64,000 bases of DNA, from assembly GCF_001278035.1 (NCBI RefSeq), contig NZ_CP009452.1, positions 62,001-126,000 on the forward strand, in the 5' to 3' direction. Both the position numbers and the translations under genes were made by a program. Shown here one piece after another: positions 32,980-42,095 of this stretch. Each line of letters starts with the position of its first letter. The first letter of the stretch is position 1. This stretch comes from Sphingopyxis sp. 113P3. Its GTDB lineage: Bacteria > Pseudomonadota > Alphaproteobacteria > Sphingomonadales > Sphingomonadaceae. Under the pieces are notes generated by a model that worked only from the letters and a program-made list of their open reading frames with translations, had not been told where the DNA came from and did not search any database.

Positions 32980-34014
32980 TCAAATTGCCGTGCTCTGCCG
33001 CCTGATCAGCCGCGCGGGGAGCATGGTGCGGTCGGCCGCCTTGCCGTCGATGCGGCGGAGCAATGCGTCGACGAGCAGTTCGCCCGCGCCCTTCATGTCC
33101 TGCATCAGGGTGGTCAGCGTCGGCGAGGTCTGGCTGGCCGCGGGAATGTCGTCGAAGCCGATCAGCGCAACATCCTGCGGGCAGCCCAGCCCAGCTTCGG
33201 CGAGCGCGCGCATCGCGCCGATCGCGATCAGGTCGCTACCTGCGAAGATGGCGTCGAATGCCTTGCCACGCGCGAGCAGCGCCTTGGCGGCGGCGTAGCC
33301 CGAATCCTCGGACGAAACCGCGTCCTGCTGAAGCGTGGGGTCCGCCGTGAGGCCTGCCGCGGTCAGTGCGCGACAGAGACCGGTGTAGCGGTCCTGAAAT
33401 TCGGGTGCATGATCCGACGCATCGCCGAGAAAGGCGATACGCCGCCGCCCGATCTCGACCAGATGTTCGCCTGCCAGCTCACCCGCGCCGAGATTGTCCG
33501 ACCCGACGGTCAGCCCGATACTGTCGTCCGACACTGACCCCCAGCGAACGAACTTGGTCCCCATTTCGACGAGATGCTCAAGCTTCGTGCGGTAGAGCTG
33601 ATAGTCGCCATAGCCGAGGAGGATGATGCCGTCCGACCGGTGGCTGTCCTGATAGGTGACGTGCCAGTCGTTATGCATCTGTTGGAAACTGATGAGCAGG
33701 TCATAGCCTCTCAGCGCGCATTGGCGGGTGATCGACCCCAGCATCGACAGGAAGAAGGGGTTGATCATCGAATCGTCGGGGTTTGGGTCCTCGAAGAAGA
33801 GCAGGGCGAGCGTATGGGTGCGCTGCGAGCGCAGGCTCGACGCGTTTTTGTCGACGGTATAGTTGAGCTCGCGCGCGATGCGCTCGATGTTCGCACGGGT
33901 CGCGGCGCTCACCGACTTGCTGCCGCGCAGCGCGCGCGACACGGTCGGCTGCGACACGCCCGCCAGATAGGCGATGTCGAACGACGTCGGCTTGGACGAG
34001 GGCGGCCTCCCCAT
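32980..34014 (-). CDS. LacI family transcriptional regulator of the maltodextrin locus
   Basis: ATG 34014 follows AGGAGAGGAAC and gives 344 residues; a start ten codons upstream is less likely. The N-terminus has the LacI helix-turn-helix (residues about 6-30, TSFDIAYLAGVSQPTVSRALRG in two parts) and hinge helix (NASSLRSQRTHTLALLF). The rest is a periplasmic-binding-protein-like effector domain. It is divergent from the TBDR and precedes the MFS transporter in the same direction, so it probably represses both arms until maltose or a related sugar binds. The palindrome GTATACGTATAC at 34165-34176 is the candidate operator. Confidence 0.9.
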   Translation of the reverse strand: MGRPPSSKPTSFDIAYLAGVSQPTVSRALRGSKSVSAATRANIERIARELNYTVDKNASSLRSQRTHTLALLFFEDPNPDDSMINPFFLSMLGSITRQCALRGYDLLISFQQMHNDWHVTYQDSHRSDGIILLGYGDYQLYRTKLEHLVEMGTKFVRWGSVSDDSIGLTVGSDNLGAGELAGEHLVEIGRRRIAFLGDASDHAPEFQDRYTGLCRALTAAGLTADPTLQQDAVSSEDSGYAAAKALLARGKAFDAIFAGSDLIAIGAMRALAEAGLGCPQDVALIGFDDIPAASQTSPTLTTLMQDMKGAGELLVDALLRRIDGKAADRTMLPARLIRRQSTAI

Positions 34015-34320
34015 GTTCCTCTCCTGCCTCGCAGCCTTTCCCAAGGCGGCGCGCGCCGGAATCTAGCGGGTGGCCGGCGCCGCGCAAGGCTTCGCATCGG
34101 GACCTTTGAGGCGCGAAGCAGGCTGTGACATTTTGGTACCAGGCACCGCGGCCGCATAATATGCGTATACGTATACCCTATGGCCGCCGCTCCCGATTGG
34201 TTTCAATTGCAGGGTGAAGACGGGAACACCCGCGTGTCGGAGAGGAGCCTGGCGGACGGAGCGCCGTCCCTTAGGCCGATGCGTGGCAAGACTGCCCGTC
34301 CGAGCCAGGGGAGCCTTTTC
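34015..34320. promoter_or_regulatory. Divergent LacI/TBDR control region with palindromic operator
   Basis: This 306-bp region has no gene. It holds GCGTATACGTATACCC (34163-34178), whose core GTATACGTATAC is a perfect 12-bp palindrome. The same half (GGGTATACG) occurs before the MFS transporter. A GGTACC palindrome (34135-34140) lies 25 bp to its left. I see no convincing -35/-10 pair. The ribosome-binding site of the TBDR is the AGGGGAG at 34306-34312. Confidence 0.5.
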
Positions 34321-37077
34321 ATGACCATGCCGACCACATTCCGTCGCGGTGCTAGCGCGATCGCGCTCGGCCTTGCCTTGATCGCTATCGTGCCGGACAG
34401 TGCAATGGCGCAGAACGCAGGAGCCGCGTCGCTCGACGACGCTGCGGCCGCCGTCGAGGGGGAAATCGTCGTCACCGGCATTCGCGGCGCAATCAACAAT
34501 TCGGTCCAGGCGAAGAAGGAAAATACGTCGATCGTCGAGGTCGTCTCCGCCGAAGACATCGGCAAGCTACCGGACCTGTCGATTGCCGAATCGCTGTCGC
34601 GCCTTCCCGGCCTTGCAACGCAGCGGCTCGACGGCCGCGCCAACGTCGTGTCGATCCGCGGTCTAGCGCCCGATTTCACCACCACATTGCTCAACGGCCG
34701 CGAACAGGTGTCGGCGAGCAACAATCGCGGGGTCGAACTCGACCAATATCCCTCGGAGCTTCTGAACGGCGCCATCGTCTACAAGACCCCCGACGCCTCG
34801 CTGATCGGGCAGGCGCTCGGCGGCACGATCGACATGCGGACGGTGCGCCCCCTTGCCTATGGGAAGCGCGCGATCGCGGTCGGCGCACGTTTCGAGATCA
34901 ACGACCTCGGCGAGCTCAACCCCGACATCTCGGACAAGGGCTATCGCGCCAATATCTCCTATATCGACCAGAATGCCGACGGGACGCTCGGCTGGGCGAT
35001 CGGCTACGCCCGCATGCAATCGCCGACCGCCGAGGAGCGATTCAACGCCTGGGGCTATCCCGAGGTGAGCGACGGCACCAACACCGCGTTCCTGATCGGC
35101 GGCGCCAAGCCATATGTGAAATCGAACGAGTTGAAGCGCGACGGTGTGATGGCCGTGCTCGAATGGGAGCCGAGCGATAAGGTCCATACGACGCTGGACG
35201 GCTATTGGTCGAAGTTCAAGGACGTGCAGCGCCTGCGCGGTATCGAATTGCCGCTGGCCTGGGGCAATTCGACGCTGCTGCCCGGCTTCACCATCGAAAA
35301 CGGGCTGGTAACGCGGGGCACCTGGTCGGGAACCGAGGCAGTGATGCGCAACGACGTCGTCCACCGCGATTCGACGATCATTGCGGGCGGCTGGAACACC
35401 CAGTTCAAGCCCAATGAAAAGCTGACGCTCGAACTCGATCTCGGCTATTCGCGGCTCAGGAAGACCGAGGAGAATCTGGAGATCTATCTCGGTACCGGGC
35501 GCGGCGCGGGCGTGGGCGCGCGCGAGACGGCGCTGGGATTCGAGATGCGGCCGAAGGGCGGGATCATCCTCGACCCCTCGCTCGACTATGCCGACCCCAA
35601 TCTGTTCGTGATCACCGACCCGCAGGGCTGGAACAGCTGCGGCGGCGCGGTGCCCAACTGTCAGGACGGCTTCGTCAACACGCCGAAGATCCGCGACGAG
35701 CTCAAGTCGCTGCGCCTGCAGGCGACGCAGGAGCTGGGCGGCGTGTTCAGCAGCCTGCGCGTCGGCGCCAATTATTCGGACCGCGAGAAGAGCCTCGACG
35801 ACCGCGGCTTCGTGCTGACCAGCACCGACTACCCTGCCGACACCCCGGTGCCTTCGGACTATCTGTTCGACCCGGTCTCGCTCGACTTCATCGGCATTCC
35901 CGGCATGGTGGCGTTCGACAGCTGGCGCTATTACAACGACGGCAACTATACGCTGACCGACGAGGCCGGTTGGACCCCCGGGCGCATCTTCAACGACTAC
36001 AAGGTTCGCGAAAAGGTGCTGACGGGCTTCGTCCAGGCCAATTTCGACGCCGACGCCGGCGGCACGCCGGTTCGGGGCAACGTCGGGGTGCAGATCGTCC
36101 ACACCGACCAGTCGGCCTCCAGCTTCTATGCCCAGGTCGTGAACGGACAGACCCAGTCGACTCCCGTCACCGACGGCGTCAAATATACCGAGATTCTCCC
36201 CAGCCTGAATCTGACGGTCGAGTTTGCCGACAACAGCTTCCTGCGCTTCGGTGCGGCGCGCATGCTGGCGCGGGCGCGGATGGATCAGCTGAAGCCCGGC
36301 GGCGGCGTCAATTTCGACGCGTCGAAGCGCAACAACACCGACATCAACGCCTCCCCCTGGTCGCTCGACCTCGGCAACGCGAAGCTGCGGCCGCTGATGG
36401 CTGAAGCTGTCGATGTCGCGGTCGAGAAATATTTCGGACAGGGCGCCTATGTTTCGCTGGGCGGATTCTACAAATATCTCGAAAACTACATCTATCGCCA
36501 GAGCGACGCGTTCGATTTCACCGGCTTTGAAATTCCCGACGGCGGAACGGTCGCCACCTATCAAGGCATCGCGAACCAGTGGCGGAACGGGAACGGCGGC
36601 CACCTGTATGGCGCCGAAGCCTCGCTCTCGCTGCCCTTCGCGACCTTCACCCGCGCGCTCGACGGCTTCGGCGTGCTCGCCAGCGGCTCCTATACGAAGA
36701 GCCGCGTCCGCGAAGGCGGAGCCGCGCCGATCGCCATGCCGGGCCTGTCGCGCTGGGTCGTCAACGGAACCGCCTATTTCGAAAAGGCCGGGTTCCAGGC
36801 GCGAGTGTCGGGCCGCTATCGCTCCAAATTCCTCGCGGAGGTTTCGGGGCTGAGCCTCGTTCGCGACAAGGTGATGGCGAAGAGCGAATTCGTGGTCGAC
36901 GCGCAGATCGGCTATACGTTCCAAAGCGGCACACTCGAAGGACTGGGCATCCTGCTCCAGGCATCGAACCTGACGAATGAGCCGTTCGTCACCTATTACA
37001 ACAACGACCCCCGTCAGATCCGCGACTATCAGAATTACGGCCGCAACTTCATGGCGGGCATCACCTACAGGTTCTGA
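34321..37077 (+). CDS. TonB-dependent receptor for maltodextrins
   Basis: ATG 34321 gives 918 residues with a signal peptide ending at SAMAQ (about residue 31). A TonB-box-like IVVTGIRGAINNSVQAKK segment precedes a plug (about 50-190, with IAESLSRLPGLATQR, VSIRGL and ELDQYPSELLNGAIVYKT) and a barrel ending in TYRF. This is the plan of the Caulobacter MalA receptor class for maltodextrin. It heads an operon with halogenase, two GH13 enzymes and a GH97 enzyme. A stable hairpin 4 bp after its stop may set its mRNA level above that of the enzymes. Substrate is inferred from the operon. Confidence 0.92.
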   Translation: MTMPTTFRRGASAIALGLALIAIVPDSAMAQNAGAASLDDAAAAVEGEIVVTGIRGAINNSVQAKKENTSIVEVVSAEDIGKLPDLSIAESLSRLPGLATQRLDGRANVVSIRGLAPDFTTTLLNGREQVSASNNRGVELDQYPSELLNGAIVYKTPDASLIGQALGGTIDMRTVRPLAYGKRAIAVGARFEINDLGELNPDISDKGYRANISYIDQNADGTLGWAIGYARMQSPTAEERFNAWGYPEVSDGTNTAFLIGGAKPYVKSNELKRDGVMAVLEWEPSDKVHTTLDGYWSKFKDVQRLRGIELPLAWGNSTLLPGFTIENGLVTRGTWSGTEAVMRNDVVHRDSTIIAGGWNTQFKPNEKLTLELDLGYSRLRKTEENLEIYLGTGRGAGVGARETALGFEMRPKGGIILDPSLDYADPNLFVITDPQGWNSCGGAVPNCQDGFVNTPKIRDELKSLRLQATQELGGVFSSLRVGANYSDREKSLDDRGFVLTSTDYPADTPVPSDYLFDPVSLDFIGIPGMVAFDSWRYYNDGNYTLTDEAGWTPGRIFNDYKVREKVLTGFVQANFDADAGGTPVRGNVGVQIVHTDQSASSFYAQVVNGQTQSTPVTDGVKYTEILPSLNLTVEFADNSFLRFGAARMLARARMDQLKPGGGVNFDASKRNNTDINASPWSLDLGNAKLRPLMAEAVDVAVEKYFGQGAYVSLGGFYKYLENYIYRQSDAFDFTGFEIPDGGTVATYQGIANQWRNGNGGHLYGAEASLSLPFATFTRALDGFGVLASGSYTKSRVREGGAAPIAMPGLSRWVVNGTAYFEKAGFQARVSGRYRSKFLAEVSGLSLVRDKVMAKSEFVVDAQIGYTFQSGTLEGLGILLQASNLTNEPFVTYYNNDPRQIRDYQNYGRNFMAGITYRF

Positions 37078-37081
37078 GTTG

Positions 37082-37117
37082 AACGGCGGGCCGGACGATA
37101 TGTCCGGCCCGCCCGTT
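37082..37117 (+). other. Stable intercistronic hairpin after the TBDR stop
   Basis: GGCGGGCCGGAC (37085-37096) and GTCCGGCCCGCC (37102-37113) pair perfectly around a 5-nt loop, with flanking AAC/GTT adding three pairs across a bulged C. No T-run follows, so it looks like an mRNA-stabilising or partial-termination element rather than a full terminator. Confidence 0.6.
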
Positions 37118-37165
37118 GCGGGGCGAGCGGTTCCCGGACGGCACGCACGAGAGGGAAGGGGAAGA

Positions 37166-38674
37166 GTGGGCGACAGTCGCATCACGAAGGTAGTGATCGT
37201 CGGCGGCGGAACGGCAGGCTGGATGGCGGCCGCGGCGCTGTCCCGCACGATGGACGGCCTGTCGATCCGGCTGGTCGAGAGCGAGGAGATCGGCACCGTG
37301 GGGGTGGGCGAGGCGACGATTCCGTCGATCCGCCTGTTCAACGCGCTGGTCGGCATCGACGAAAATGATTTCATCCGCGAGACCCGCGGATCGTTCAAAC
37401 TGGGGATCGAGTTTCAGAACTGGGGGCGCATCGGCGATGTCTATATGCACGCCTTCGGGCAGATCGGGCGCAGCCTCGGCATGCTGCCGTTCCAACAATA
37501 TTGGCTGCGCGGCCGCGCAGAGGGCATCGCGGGTCGCTTCGGCACCTATTCGCTGAACGAGACGGCGGCGCTTCAGAACCGTTTTGCTCGGCTTCCCCAT
37601 ATCCCGAACACCGGCCTCGAGGGCATCGCCTATGCCTTTCACTTCGACGCGGCGCTCTATTCGGCCTATCTGCGCCGGATCGCCGAAGCTGCCGGGGTGG
37701 ATCGCACGGAAGGCAAGGTCGCCGAGGTCCGGCAGAACGGCGAGAGCGGCCATGTCGAAGCGGTCGTCCTCGAAGACGGAACCGCGATCGACGGCGAGCT
37801 TTTCATCGACTGCTCGGGCTTTCGCGCGCTGCTGGTCGGGGACGCTCTCCAAACCGGCTTTGAGGACTGGACGCATTGGCTTCCCTGCGACCGCGCGATT
37901 GCGGTGCCCAGCGAAAATGCTGGCCCAGCGCGGCCCTATACACAGGCAATCGCGCACCAGAGCGGCTGGCAATGGCGCATCCCGCTCCAGCACCGCACGG
38001 GAAACGGCCACGTCTTTTGCAGCGACTTCATCAGCGAGGACGAGGCGGCCGCGGTGCTGCTCGCCAACATCGAAGGCCGGCCGCTCGCCGAACCGCGGAC
38101 GCTGCGTTTCCGGACGGGAATGCGCAGCCGGGCCTGGAGCGGCAATGTCGTCGCGCTGGGCCTTGCCTCGGGCTTCCTCGAACCCCTCGAATCGACGAGC
38201 ATCCATCTGATCCAGAACGGTATCGCCCGTCTGCTCGCGCATTTTCCGGGCCGCGATTTCGACGGTGCCAATGTCGACGCCTACAACCGGCGGGTTCGCT
38301 TCGATTATGAGCGCATCCGCGACTTCATCATCCTCCATTATCATGCCAATCAGCGCACCGATTCCGCGTTCTGGGCGCGGTGCCGCGAGATGGCGATCCC
38401 CGAGACGCTGACGCTCAAGATCGATCTGTTTCGAAGCCAGGGACAGATCGTTCGCGAGGCCGACGAACTGTTCGTGGAGATCGGCTGGTTCCAGGTGCTC
38501 ACCGGGCAGAATGTCGCACCGCGCGCCTATCACCCGATGGCTGATCAACTGAGCCGCGACGAGCTGTCGGGCTTTTTCGGGGATATCGAAACGATCGTGG
38601 CAGGCACCGCGTCGCGCCTTCCCACGCATGACGATTTCATCGCGCAGCATTGCGCGGCAGGAGTGCCCGCATGA
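37166..38674 (+). CDS. Flavin-dependent halogenase (tryptophan halogenase family) in the starch operon
   Basis: GTG 37166 with GAGGGAAGGGGAAG upstream gives 502 residues and places the FAD loop GGGTAGW at 13-19. Active-site residues of the family are intact: Lys78 in SFKLGIEF corresponds to Lys79 of PrnA, Glu342 in PLESTSIHL to Glu346, and the second signature WxWxIP is W268-x-W270-x-IP. PVGVGEAT-type sequence (VGVGEATIPS) lies near residue 50. Thus the protein should bind FADH2 and make hypohalous acid. No flavin reductase is nearby. Homologues next to TBDR genes are frequent in sphingomonads and caulobacters, and their physiological substrate is generally unknown. It overlaps the next gene by 4 bp (ATGA), so it is a true operon member. 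Confidence 0.9.
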   Translation: MGDSRITKVVIVGGGTAGWMAAAALSRTMDGLSIRLVESEEIGTVGVGEATIPSIRLFNALVGIDENDFIRETRGSFKLGIEFQNWGRIGDVYMHAFGQIGRSLGMLPFQQYWLRGRAEGIAGRFGTYSLNETAALQNRFARLPHIPNTGLEGIAYAFHFDAALYSAYLRRIAEAAGVDRTEGKVAEVRQNGESGHVEAVVLEDGTAIDGELFIDCSGFRALLVGDALQTGFEDWTHWLPCDRAIAVPSENAGPARPYTQAIAHQSGWQWRIPLQHRTGNGHVFCSDFISEDEAAAVLLANIEGRPLAEPRTLRFRTGMRSRAWSGNVVALGLASGFLEPLESTSIHLIQNGIARLLAHFPGRDFDGANVDAYNRRVRFDYERIRDFIILHYHANQRTDSAFWARCREMAIPETLTLKIDLFRSQGQIVREADELFVEIGWFQVLTGQNVAPRAYHPMADQLSRDELSGFFGDIETIVAGTASRLPTHDDFIAQHCAAGVPA

Positions 38675-40467
38675 GCCTTCTTACATCGCTCGTGGCGCTG
38701 AGCATGGCGGGCGCCACGCCCGCCGCCGCGCCTGCAGAAGATTATCGCCAGCGGCGGCCGGAAGACGAAATCATCTATTTCCTGCTGCCAGACCGGTTTG
38801 AAAATGGCGACCCGTCGAACGACCGGGGCGGACTCGAGGGTGACCGGCTGACGACCGGTTACGACCCGGCCGGCAAGGGCTTTTTCCACGGCGGCGACCT
38901 CAAGGGCGTGACCCGCCGGCTCGACTATATCCAGTCGCTCGGCGCGACGGCGATCTGGCTGTCGCCGGTGTTCCAGAACAAGGTGGTGCAGGGGCCGAAG
39001 GGGCAGGAGAGCGCAGGCTATCACGGCTATTGGGTGACCGATTTCACCCGGGTCGACCCGCATTTGGGCACGAATGCCGATTTCAAGGCGCTGGTCGATG
39101 CCGCGCATGCGCGCGGGATGAAGGTCTATATGGACATTCTCATCAACCACACCGCCGACGTGATCGAGATGGCCGAATGCGAAGGCTATGACTGCCCCTA
39201 CCGTAGCCGTGCTGACTTTCCCTATTCGCGCCGAGCCGCCGACGGGGCCCCGATCAACCACGGCTTCGCCGGCGATGCGGTTCCCTCGGCAGAGAATTTC
39301 GGCCGGCTAACCGACCCCAACTTCGCCTATACGGTCAAGATAGATCCGCGCGAAAAGGACATCAAGGTCCCCGCGTGGCTCAACGACCCCATCTATTATC
39401 ACAATCGCGGCAATTCGACCTTTACCGGCGAAAGCGCGACGATGGGCGATTTCGTGGGACTCGACGATCTGATGACCGAAAATCCCCGTGTCGTTCAGGG
39501 GTTCATCGACATCTATGGCGAGTGGATCGACAAATTTAAGATCGACGGGTTTCGCATCGACACCGCCAAGCATGTGAACCCGGAGTTCTGGCGGGTCTTC
39601 GCGCCCGCGATGCTCGAACGCGCAGCGAAGAACGGTATCCCTCATTTCCATATCTTCGGCGAATATGCGACGGGCGATATGGATCCGACCATCACGGCGC
39701 AGGGCACGCGTTTCGCAGGACTGCCCGCTAGCCTCGACTTCCCTTTCTTCGCGGCGGTCCGCGATGTGGTGGGGGGGGAGAAGGCGCCAGATTTGCTGGA
39801 GAAGCTGTTCTCCGCGGATCCGCTCTATGGCGACGACGCCGTGGCGCTTCAGCTTCCCACCTTTACCGGCAACCATGATTTCGGCCGCTTTGCACATTTT
39901 GCGCGCAGGTCTTTTCCAGATGCAGGCGACGCGGAATTGTTGCGCCGCGTCGAACTTGCCCATGCGATGCTGCTTGGGCTGCGCGGCGTGCCGGTGCTCT
40001 ATTCGGGCGATGAACAGGGCTTCTCCGGCGACGGCGGCGATCAGGACGCGCGCGAGGACATGTTCGCATCGAAGGTCGCGGTCTATAACGACAATGATCT
40101 GATCGGCACCGATGCGACGACTGCCGAGAGCAATTTCGACCCCCACCATCCCCTGTACCGCGCCATCGCACGTCTGGCGAAACTGAGGCAGGACCATATC
40201 GCGCTGCGCCGTGGCCGGCAGATTATCCGCAGCTATGCCGAGAAGCCGGGACTGTTTGCGGTGTCGCGCATCGATGCGGTGTCGGGACAGGAGATTCTGC
40301 TTGTCTTCAACACGTCGAGCGCGCCGCTGAGCGCCAACGTTGCCGTCGATCCGGCCAAGAACAGCTACTCGGCGCTCCGCGGCGAATGCCCGGCCGCGGC
40401 CGCTGCGCCAGGGCAGCTCGCCATCACCCTCCCGCCGCTCGGATACATGATCTGCGAAACCCGATGA
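38671..40467 (+). CDS. GH13 alpha-amylase/cyclomaltodextrinase-like enzyme, exported
   Basis: ATG 38671 overlaps the halogenase stop. The 598-residue protein has a short signal peptide (cleaved near residue 23) and a GH13 (beta/alpha)8 barrel. Catalytic residues are nucleophile Asp297 (GFRIDTAKHV), acid/base Glu331 (HIFGEYATG) and transition-state Asp403 (TGNHDFG). The long insertion in the first third (near residues 170-270, with paired YDCPYRSRADFPYSR) is seen in periplasmic amylases of Proteobacteria. It should cut maltodextrins taken in by the TBDR, in the periplasm. Its stop overlaps the start of the alpha-glucosidase. Exact product profile cannot be predicted. Confidence 0.92.
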   Translation: MSLLTSLVALSMAGATPAAAPAEDYRQRRPEDEIIYFLLPDRFENGDPSNDRGGLEGDRLTTGYDPAGKGFFHGGDLKGVTRRLDYIQSLGATAIWLSPVFQNKVVQGPKGQESAGYHGYWVTDFTRVDPHLGTNADFKALVDAAHARGMKVYMDILINHTADVIEMAECEGYDCPYRSRADFPYSRRAADGAPINHGFAGDAVPSAENFGRLTDPNFAYTVKIDPREKDIKVPAWLNDPIYYHNRGNSTFTGESATMGDFVGLDDLMTENPRVVQGFIDIYGEWIDKFKIDGFRIDTAKHVNPEFWRVFAPAMLERAAKNGIPHFHIFGEYATGDMDPTITAQGTRFAGLPASLDFPFFAAVRDVVGGEKAPDLLEKLFSADPLYGDDAVALQLPTFTGNHDFGRFAHFARRSFPDAGDAELLRRVELAHAMLLGLRGVPVLYSGDEQGFSGDGGDQDAREDMFASKVAVYNDNDLIGTDATTAESNFDPHHPLYRAIARLAKLRQDHIALRRGRQIIRSYAEKPGLFAVSRIDAVSGQEILLVFNTSSAPLSANVAVDPAKNSYSALRGECPAAAAAPGQLAITLPPLGYMICETR

Positions 40468-42095
40468 ACGAACTCTCTCCCCTCCCATCCTCCACCCAGA
40501 AATCGCAGCCTTTGTGGTGGAAGGGCGCGGTCATCTATCAGGTCTATCCGCGCAGCTATGCCGATTCGAACGGCGACGGCGTCGGGGATCTCGCGGGGAT
40601 CACGGCGCGGCTCGACTATATCGCCTCGCTTGGGGTCGATGCGATCTGGCTCTCGCCATTCTATCCCTCGCCGATGGACGATTTCGGATATGACATCGCC
40701 GACTATTGCGATGTCGACCCGATCTTCGGCACCCTCGCAGACTTCGACGGGCTCGTCTCCCGCGCGCATAGCCTGGGGCTAAAGGTAACCACCGACCTTG
40801 TCTTTGCGCACACGTCGGACCGGCACATCTGGTTCGCCGAGAGTCGGGAAAGCAGGGACAACGCCAAGGCTGACTGGTATGTCTGGGCTGATGCCAAGGC
40901 CGACGGATCGCCTCCGACCAACTGGCAGTCGGTGTTCGGCGGTCCAGCATGGACGTGGGATGCGCGCCGCGGCCAATATTATCTGCATAACTTTCTTGGT
41001 TCGCAGCCGCAGCTCAACGTCCACAATCGCGACGTGCAGGACGCGCTGCTTGATGTCGTGCGATTCTGGCTTGAGCGCGGCGTGGACGGGTTTCGGATCG
41101 ACGCGATAAATTTCGCGATGCACGACCCCCAGCTGCGGGACAATCCGCCCGCGCCGCCGTCGAACAAGCGGCGCACTCGGCCGTTCGATTTTCAGCAGAA
41201 GATCTACAACCAGTCGCACCCCGACATACCGCTGTTCCTCGAACGCATCCGAGCGCTGACAGACGAATTTGAGGGCCGCTTCACCGTCGCCGAAGTCGGC
41301 GGTGACGATGCGGCGCGCGAGATGAAGCTGTTCACCGCGGGCGACCGGCGGCTGAACAGCGCCTATGGTTTCGATTTCCTCTATGCTGATCGCCTGACAC
41401 CGCAGTTGGTGCGCGAAGCGGCGGAGGGATGGCCCGACGCCCCGGGAGTCGGCTGGCCGAGCTGGGCGTTCGAGAATCACGACGCGCCACGCGCGCTGTC
41501 GCGCTGGACGCCCGAGGGCGTCGATCCCGCGGCCTATGCGCGGATGAAGATGGCGCTGCTCTGCGCGCTGCGCGGCAACGTCATTCTTTATAATGGCGAA
41601 GAACTGGGGCTGGGGCAGGTCGAAATCCCCTTTGAACTCGTCAAGGATCCAGAGGCGCGCAAGAATTGGCCGCTGACCCTGTCGCGCGATGGCGCCCGCA
41701 CTCCGATGCCCTGGTCGGCGGAGGCGATGCACGCGGGTTTTTCCAACGTCGACCCCTGGCTGCCGTTGGGGGCAGATCATGCCGCGCTCGCGGTCGACCG
41801 GCAGGAAGCCGACCCCACCTCGATGCTCGCGCTGACCCGCCGCCTCGTTGCGCTGCGTGCCGCGCATCCGGCGCTGCGCTGCGGACGCAATGCGCATTGG
41901 ATTGCCGAGGGCGAACTGCTGGCGTTCGATCGCGTCGCCGACAGGGAGACGATCCGCTGTCTCTTCAACCTCGGCGGCGCTACGATCGACATTGCTGCGC
42001 TGGCTGCGGCCGGCACACCGCTTGTGGCGCTGAACGGCGCCAGCCCCGCCCTGCTGCCACCTTGCGGCGCGCTCTGGCTCAAGATGGAAGGATGA
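40464..42095 (+). CDS. GH13 alpha-glucosidase (subfamily 23-like), oligo-1,6/maltose type
   Basis: The 543-residue protein has no signal peptide and the barrel starts at once (WWKGAVIYQVYPRSYADSNGDG near residue 18 in two parts). Catalytic residues are Asp213 (GFRIDAINF), Glu277 (FTVAEVGG) and Asp340 (FENHDAPR). RTPMPW near residue 412 and YNGEELG near 377 are standard for GH13 alpha-glucosidases. It hydrolyses maltose and maltodextrins to glucose in the cytoplasm, downstream of the SLC45-like transporter. The ATG overlaps the amylase stop, and its own stop overlaps the GH97 start, so the four enzyme genes are chained by ATGA overlaps. Confidence 0.93.
   Translation: MNELSPLPSSTQKSQPLWWKGAVIYQVYPRSYADSNGDGVGDLAGITARLDYIASLGVDAIWLSPFYPSPMDDFGYDIADYCDVDPIFGTLADFDGLVSRAHSLGLKVTTDLVFAHTSDRHIWFAESRESRDNAKADWYVWADAKADGSPPTNWQSVFGGPAWTWDARRGQYYLHNFLGSQPQLNVHNRDVQDALLDVVRFWLERGVDGFRIDAINFAMHDPQLRDNPPAPPSNKRRTRPFDFQQKIYNQSHPDIPLFLERIRALTDEFEGRFTVAEVGGDDAAREMKLFTAGDRRLNSAYGFDFLYADRLTPQLVREAAEGWPDAPGVGWPSWAFENHDAPRALSRWTPEGVDPAAYARMKMALLCALRGNVILYNGEELGLGQVEIPFELVKDPEARKNWPLTLSRDGARTPMPWSAEAMHAGFSNVDPWLPLGADHAALAVDRQEADPTSMLALTRRLVALRAAHPALRCGRNAHWIAEGELLAFDRVADRETIRCLFNLGGATIDIAALAAAGTPLVALNGASPALLPPCGALWLKMEG

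Noticed and set aside
37085..37113. Hairpin after the maltodextrin TBDR as a full terminator
   Set aside because: No T-run follows and the next gene is in the same direction with chained genes after it. A stabiliser or partial terminator is more likely.
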